Under the pieces are notes generated by a model. It was not told where the DNA came from. It worked only from the letters and a program-made list of their open reading frames with translations, and did not search any database. Below are positions 5,799-9,483 of a DNA stretch of 9,483 bases, piece by piece. This stretch comes from Pseudomonadota bacterium (GTDB lineage: Bacteria > Chloroflexota > UBA6077 > JAJPHF01), in the NCBI GenBank assembly GCA_021325365.1, contig JAJPHF010000104.1:1-9483 (forward strand). The letters are read 5' to 3'. The translations under genes and the position numbers were made by a program. Position 1 is the first letter of the stretch; every line of letters begins with the position of its first letter.

Positions 5799-8638
5799 CT
5801 AGGCGGGCTGGATCTGGCGGCGAATGCTGGGGTCTTTGATGGCGGCGTCGGCGGCGAGCAGGAAGGCTTTGCTGAGGATGAGGAGAGGACGGCGTCGCCC
5901 TCGAAGGGCAGGTAGAGGTGGTCCGGCTCGCCGGGGAGGGCGGGGCCGCGCGTGGGCAGGATGCAGAGGTACTGGTCGTTCGGCGCCATCAGAACGTGCG
6001 CGCTGCCGAGGTGGATCTTGTAGGTGCGCAGGTCGCCGCGCACGACGAGGAAGCGGTCCTCAAGGGTGCAGCGCGGGCCGATCGCGAGCTGGGGGAGCAG
6101 CGTCTCCAGCGCGGCGCGGCGAGTCGCGGCGGCAGCTGAGCCCGACAGGTCGCCGAACGCGAAACTGGACCAATAGTCGGCGTAGCGCGGGGGCGCGTGG
6201 TCTAGCCAGGCGGGATCGGCGCCCACGCTGCACACCCCGACGAAGAGGTCCACGTCGCGCATGACCTCCGAGAAGACGACGGGCGGCACGTCGGCGAGGG
6301 CCACGGGCGCCGCGAGGGACGCCCGGCGGACTGCGGCGCGCTCGGCCACCAGCGCGGCCCGGTCACCGCTGAGCAGCGCCCGGACAACGGCGCGCCGGCG
6401 CGCCGCCGGCGACTGGCGCGGGACGCCGGGCGGCGCCGCGGCCACGCGCAGGAAGCGCACGGACTCGGTATGAACGTAGAGGAAGATGCCGTGTGCCGAC
6501 TGCATGGCGACGTCCTCGACGGGCGCGACGGCAAGCTCGGCGCGCAGGCCCCAGCGCGGCAGGTCGAGCGTCGGGATGGCCGCGGCGGCATTGTCGAAGG
6601 GGCCTTGCAGGCCGTAGCGCCAGCCGCGCTCGCGGCAGAGCGCCTGGAACTGGTGCTGGCGCAGGAGGTGCGCGGCGAAGCGCCGCGACGCGGTGCCCGC
6701 CGCGCGCTCGGCGTCGGTGAGCAGGTACACCTCGCGGTGGGCCTGCTTGAAGGGCTGCGTCACGGCGTGGCGCGCGAGCCACTCACGCCAGGCCAGCACC
6801 GTGGCGGCGGGGGCGGCGATCGGGTGCCAGAGGCGCACTTCGGTCGCGTCGGTCAGCCCGTCCAGCGGCCGATCCTGAACGTCCACCAGGCGGCCATCGT
6901 GCCAGGCGCCGGGGGCGGTGCCGGCGCCGTCCGTGAAGGCCCAGACCAGCCGGCGGGCGAGCACGGCCAGCAGCGGATGGTCGAGATACAAGCGGCGCCA
7001 GTCGGCCAGCCGCCAGACGCGCTCGGCGAGCAGCGCGCGCTCCAGGCGGTCGCGCTGGGCGAGCAGCGTCTGGCGCACCGCGTCGGCCACGCGCATGGCC
7101 TGGCGATAGGCGACGGCGTGGGCTCGGCGCGCGTCGGCCGGCTCGGCGGCGAGCGGGGCGTCGTCGGGGCCGTGCCACTCCACGTCGACCTGCCGCGCGC
7201 CCCGCACGACGATCGCCGCGGTGTACGGGCCGACGGGCAGGCGCACGGTCCCGTCCTCCAGGCCGTGCGTCGGCACCGCCTGGTCCTCCAGGTCGTCGCG
7301 GCTGACGCCGGCCTGGGCGGCCGCGCTATCGAGCGTGGCGTCGAGGCGGCCGCGCGCGGAAGGCTGCTTAAGCTGGCGCTGGAGCCGCACGAGGTAGTGC
7401 GCTCCGTGGGGGCCGGGCATGGCGCCGAGCGTGTACAGACAGGCGTTGCCCACGCGAGTGGAGCGCGCGCCGATCATCGGGATCTTCTTGAACGCGCCCT
7501 CGGCGGCCTCGGCCACGGCGGCGGCGAGCGCCTCGTCGTCGACCTGGGCGCAGCACCACACGAGCCCCTTGAGCAGCGTGGCATTGCCGTCCGTGAACAG
7601 GCTGCTTGGCACGGGGATCATACTGCCCGGCTGGCGGCGCGTCGCGCCCCGCGGGGGCGCCTTGAGCAGCGCCAGCCAGGTCGTGGCCAGCGCGATGAAG
7701 CGCTCCTCCCCGAGCGCGTGGATGCGCCGCCGCGCCTCCCGCTGCCAGACGCCCGAGGGCTTCGCGGCCGTGGCGGTGGCGGCGTGCAACAGCAGCGCGT
7801 CCCAGGCCGGCCGGTCGGCGGGAGCGATGGCGGCCAGCGCCTCGCGCGCCGCGACGCCCCATTCGTCGTGGGGATCGATCTCGACCGTGGCCGGCTGGTC
7901 GGCGGCGAGCAGAGTGTCGAGCCGGGCCGCCACCTGGCGCGTCTCGGCGTGGGCCAGGCGGTGCCGCGCGGCGGTCGCGCGCGCCCGCCCGGCGGCCGCG
8001 CGCACCTCCGGCGCCAGCCCAATCTCGGCCACGCGCCGCTCGACGCTGCCGACGATGCCGCGGGCCGGCAGCCCGTCCCAGGTGTCGAGCGCGGCCAGCG
8101 CGTCGAGGATGCGCACCATCTCGGCGGCGCTGTAGGGCAAACGGCGCCGTGCGAGCGCGCTGAGCAGCCCGCCGAGACGCCAGCAGTCGTGCCAACGCTC
8201 AGGAAACGTGACGGCAAGCGGCGCCCAGGGCTCGGCGGGCGTGTCTTCGGTGGGCGGGTCAGCACCCGCCCGGGCGCCCTGCTCCGCCTTGTCTTCGGCT
8301 GGCGGGGCGGAATCCGCCTGGGCGTCCTGGTCCGCCGCGGCGCGGGCTTGCGCGCCGACCTCGCCCAGCCACGCGAGCCCCGTCGAGGCGCCGGGCAGAG
8401 CGACAATGCGCCGGGCGGCCTCGGTGCGCCCCCGCGCCAGCGTGGCGAGCGCCGCCTGCAGGACGACGATCCGCGCAGCAGGCTCGGCCGCCAGGATCGC
8501 CTGGCCGGCGGGGTAGTCCTCGGGATGGACGCCCAGGTAGAGGTGCGGCGCCCGCTCCGTCTCGGCCAGATAGCGTTCGAGCAAGCGCCGCGCCGCCCAG
8601 GGGTCCGTGGCCGCTTCCGTCTGCGAGGTCGTCGTCAT
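5799..8638 (-). CDS. DUF4132 (MolR/YehI-like) protein with C-terminal frameshift
   Basis: Large cytoplasmic protein of the DUF4132 family (relatives include E. coli YehI/MolR); biochemical function unknown. ATG 8638 has an excellent AGGAGG 8 nt upstream. Residues 1-100 are helical; an acidic Pro/Ala linker (about 103-138) contains a 16-residue tandem duplication; helical-repeat-like sequence runs to about 530. The DUF4132 core is at about 540-705, with VWRLADWRRLYLDHPLL, PFKQAHREVYLLT and GPFDN. The conserved C-terminal block has RTYKIHLGS (871-879) and PNDQYLCI (886-893). No WGR domain is seen. Near 5881 the frame shifts: as read, the ORF continues with 77 unrelated residues to 5651, antisense to the VC0807-like gene. 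Adding one base gives DAVLS-x-ILSKAFLLAADAAIKD, then PSIRRQIQPA and TAG at 5799-5801, a family-like 946-aa end. This is a sequencing error or a young mutation. It follows the Gly-Gly protein gene on the same strand after 249 bp. Confidence 0.88.
8242..8337 (-). repeat. 48-bp imperfect tandem duplication in the DUF4132 linker
   Basis: Units 8242-8289 and 8290-8337 both open with TGTCTTCGG on the plus strand and match at 38 of 48 positions. They encode two 16-residue acidic linker units (QDAQADSAPPAEDKAE and QGARAGADPPTEDTPA). The in-frame length, a multiple of three, suits a length-tolerant linker. A perfect 8-bp hairpin lies inside unit one (GGGCGGGT 8252-8259, ACCCGCCC 8264-8271). Confidence 0.75.
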
Positions 8639-8887
8639 CCGATCAGCCTCCTGAACGGCGCGACCCGCGTGTCCCAACCTGCGCTGGCCCAGAGTATTCG
8701 GCACGATCGCGGGGCAGCGCCGCGTACCGGGCGTCCGAGCTGTTGCCTCCCGGGTGCCGGGCGGCAGGGGACGAGCCCCGGCCCTACGACATCGCGGGGT
8801 ATGCTGTGGCAGATAGCTGCGGCGGCCGGGCGGCCGGGAGCCAGGCCCTGCGCTATCGTGTGGACATTGGCCTGGGCCATGGCCGGG
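8639..8887. other. 249-bp gap between the Gly-Gly protein and DUF4132 genes
   Basis: The gap holds hairpin repeat copy B (8756-8788) and the DUF4132 ribosome binding site AGGAGG near 8647-8652. I see no convincing promoter for the DUF4132 gene and no strong terminator, so read-through from the upstream gene is likely. An 81-codon frame on the minus strand fills the gap but runs through the repeat and has no ribosome binding site. Confidence 0.5.
8756..8788 (-). repeat. 33-bp dispersed hairpin repeat, copy B
   Basis: The reverse complement of this segment matches 946-978 at 30 of 33 positions. The stem is GGCCGGGG with CCCCTGCC around the same CTCGT loop; relative to copy A, stem positions differ on both arms while most pairing is kept, consistent with a conserved hairpin. 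It lies in the transcribed gap between two probably co-transcribed genes. Confidence 0.65.
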
Positions 8888-9283
8888 CTAGCCGCCGGCC
8901 AGCGGCACCAGCCGCAGGAACGTCACGTGGGAATCGGCGCGCAGGTCGATCTCGGCGTCGAGGTCGGCGTACTGCTGGCCGTCCACGAATAGCAGAAAGC
9001 CGTTGCGCTGGAACGCTGCCAGCGCCCGCTCGAATTCGTGCTCCCAGTCCAGGCGCCGAGGAGCGCGCGCCGTCGTGCCGTTCAACAGGCGCTCGACGGC
9101 ACTCGGCTCGACCGTCTGGCGCGCGGCGGGCGCCAGGGCGCGGGCGGCGTTGTGCTCGGTCACCGCCTGGTAGACGCGGGCGCGGATCAGCTCGCGCACC
9201 GTGACGCGCTCGGTCAGAAGCTCAAGCGTCCGCTCGGCCGCGCCGCCGGGGAACGTCTCGTCGCGCACGGTGATCGCCGCCAT
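8888..9283 (-). CDS. Small beta-grasp (ubiquitin/MoaD-like) protein ending in Gly-Gly, 131 aa
   Basis: I do not know a named family, but the layout reads as a ubiquitin-like beta-grasp domain. ATG 9283 has GAGGAGGGG just upstream. ITVRDET (4-10) and TLELLTERVTV (19-29) make a first beta-hairpin; VRELIRARVYQAVTEHN (29-45) is helix 1; residues 46-78 are an insertion not found in ThiS or MoaD; WEHEFERALAAFQRN (80-94) is another helix. The end FLLFVDGQQYADLDAEIDL (97-114) plus HVTFLRLVPLAGG (119-131) parallels the MoaD/ThiS ending with 'VNG..VDLD..L..GDEV.F.PPVAGG', including the terminal diglycine (G130-G131) immediately before TAG. In those families the diglycine is adenylated by an E1-like enzyme and then thiocarboxylated or conjugated. 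No E1-like, JAB or ligase gene is in view. It is followed by the DUF4132 gene. Beta-grasp is my inference from pattern; a modifier or sulfur-carrier role is unproven. Confidence 0.78.
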   Translation of the reverse strand: MAAITVRDETFPGGAAERTLELLTERVTVRELIRARVYQAVTEHNAARALAPAARQTVEPSAVERLLNGTTARAPRRLDWEHEFERALAAFQRNGFLLFVDGQQYADLDAEIDLRADSHVTFLRLVPLAGG

Positions 9284-9298
9284 TCGCCCCTCCTCGCC

Positions 9299-9320
9299 CG
9301 AGCAGCATCTCCGCTGCTCG
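9299..9320 (-). promoter_or_regulatory. Leader stem-loop before the Gly-Gly protein gene
   Basis: CGAGCAGC (9299-9306) and GCTGCTCG (9313-9320) form a perfect 8-bp stem with a 6-nt loop. It lies between the predicted transcription start (about 9322) and the ribosome binding site, so it would be the 5' end of the mRNA. It could protect the transcript, modulate ribosome access or act as an operator. Confidence 0.5.
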
Positions 9321-9328
9321 CTAGGTTC

Positions 9329-9357
9329 ATTCTAGTTTGCAGAACGTTTGTTCTCTA
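9329..9357 (-). promoter_or_regulatory. Promoter of the Gly-Gly protein / DUF4132 unit
   Basis: On the minus strand TAGAGA (9357-9352; 4 of 6 to TTGACA) is followed after exactly 17 bp by TAGAAT (9334-9329; 5 of 6 to TATAAT). Transcription would start near 9322, about 40 nt before the ATG. The spacer contains the SOS-box palindrome. The segment is conspicuously AT-rich compared with its surroundings. Confidence 0.55.
9342..9353. promoter_or_regulatory. LexA (SOS) box GAAC-N4-GTTC
   Basis: GAACGTTTGTTC is a perfect GAAC-N4-GTTC palindrome (extended to AGAAC/GTTCT at 9341-9354). This is the core recognised by Gram-positive LexA and reported also for a Chloroflexota LexA (Dehalococcoides). It lies in the spacer of the predicted promoter, where LexA would block polymerase. 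I found no other GAAC-N4-GTTC in the window. Confidence 0.5.
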
Positions 9358-9421
9358 GGCCGTCGGCGGTCCAGATCCACCACGTTAACCGGCTGCGAAC
9401 CGACGCGGCGGGGGAGCAGGG

Positions 9422-9483
9422 TCAGGGGTGGCCGCGCTGGCGGACGGCGATGTCGGCGGCGAGGGCCCGCACCTGGCGGCGCA
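9422..9483 (-). CDS. C-terminal end of an upstream gene, partial
   Basis: The minus-strand frame entering from the right edge reads RRQVRALAADIAVRQRGHP and stops at TGA (9424-9422). The amphipathic helix pattern and G/C-ending codons look like a genuine protein end. At 19 residues the family cannot be named. It lies 138 bp upstream of the Gly-Gly protein gene, separated by that gene's own promoter, and could belong to the same functional cluster. Confidence 0.5.
   Translation of the reverse strand, partial: RRQVRALAADIAVRQRGHP

Noticed and set aside
8635..8880. 81-codon minus-strand frame filling the gap between the Gly-Gly protein and DUF4132 genes, with ATGA overlap
   Set aside because: It has no ribosome binding site, reads through the hairpin repeat, uses ATA and GTA codons avoided by its neighbours, and shows no family. 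The neat overlap is suggestive, so conservation in a relative would reopen it.
6470..8992. 840-codon open frame on the plus strand
   Set aside because: Antisense to the DUF4132 gene, with the low-complexity composition of a shadow frame and no recognisable motif.

Overview
The window is a GC-rich bacterial chromosomal segment with strongly G/C-ending codons. The gene content and the Gram-positive-type SOS box fit Chloroflexota (Thermomicrobia-like) or Actinomycetota. This is inferred from family content only; no rRNA or marker gene is present. I recognised no tRNA, rRNA, CRISPR array or insertion sequence.

Layout. (1) 1-767, minus: the N-terminal 255 codons of a CoxL/xanthine-dehydrogenase-type molybdenum hydroxylase large subunit, starting at GTG and running off the left edge. 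(2) 768-1072: a divergent intergenic region with an extended -10, a hairpin repeat and a dyad. (3) 1073-1549, plus: a small cupin. (4) 1645-2457, plus: a less GC-rich Phd/YefM antitoxin - PIN toxin module whose promoter carries two TGTACA palindromes. (5) 2468-4856, minus: a small polytopic membrane protein with an HxHH cluster, downstream of a secreted metallophosphatase/5'-nucleotidase. (6) 5011-5739, plus: a VC0807-family membrane protein. (7) 5799-9283, minus: a two-gene unit with a small protein ending in Gly-Gly (ubiquitin/MoaD-like tail) followed by a large DUF4132 protein. (8) 9422-9483, minus: the last 19 codons of another gene.

The most interesting part is region 7. The 131-aa protein reads as a beta-grasp, MoaD/ThiS/ubiquitin-like domain with a helical insertion and a free C-terminal diglycine. 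Its only visible partner is a DUF4132 (MolR/YehI-like) protein. The promoter I place upstream has a perfect GAAC-N4-GTTC palindrome between its -35 and -10, which matches the LexA box of Gram-positive and some Chloroflexota bacteria, so the unit may be DNA-damage inducible. The DUF4132 reading frame is shifted about 27 codons before its expected end; restoring one base recovers a family-like C-terminus and a stop at 5799. A 33-bp hairpin repeat occurs in two gaps of the window, one of them between the ubiquitin-like and DUF4132 genes.

The other units look independent: a molybdenum hydroxylase, a self-regulated toxin-antitoxin module, extracellular nucleotide or phosphate-ester hydrolysis, and membrane proteins of unknown role.
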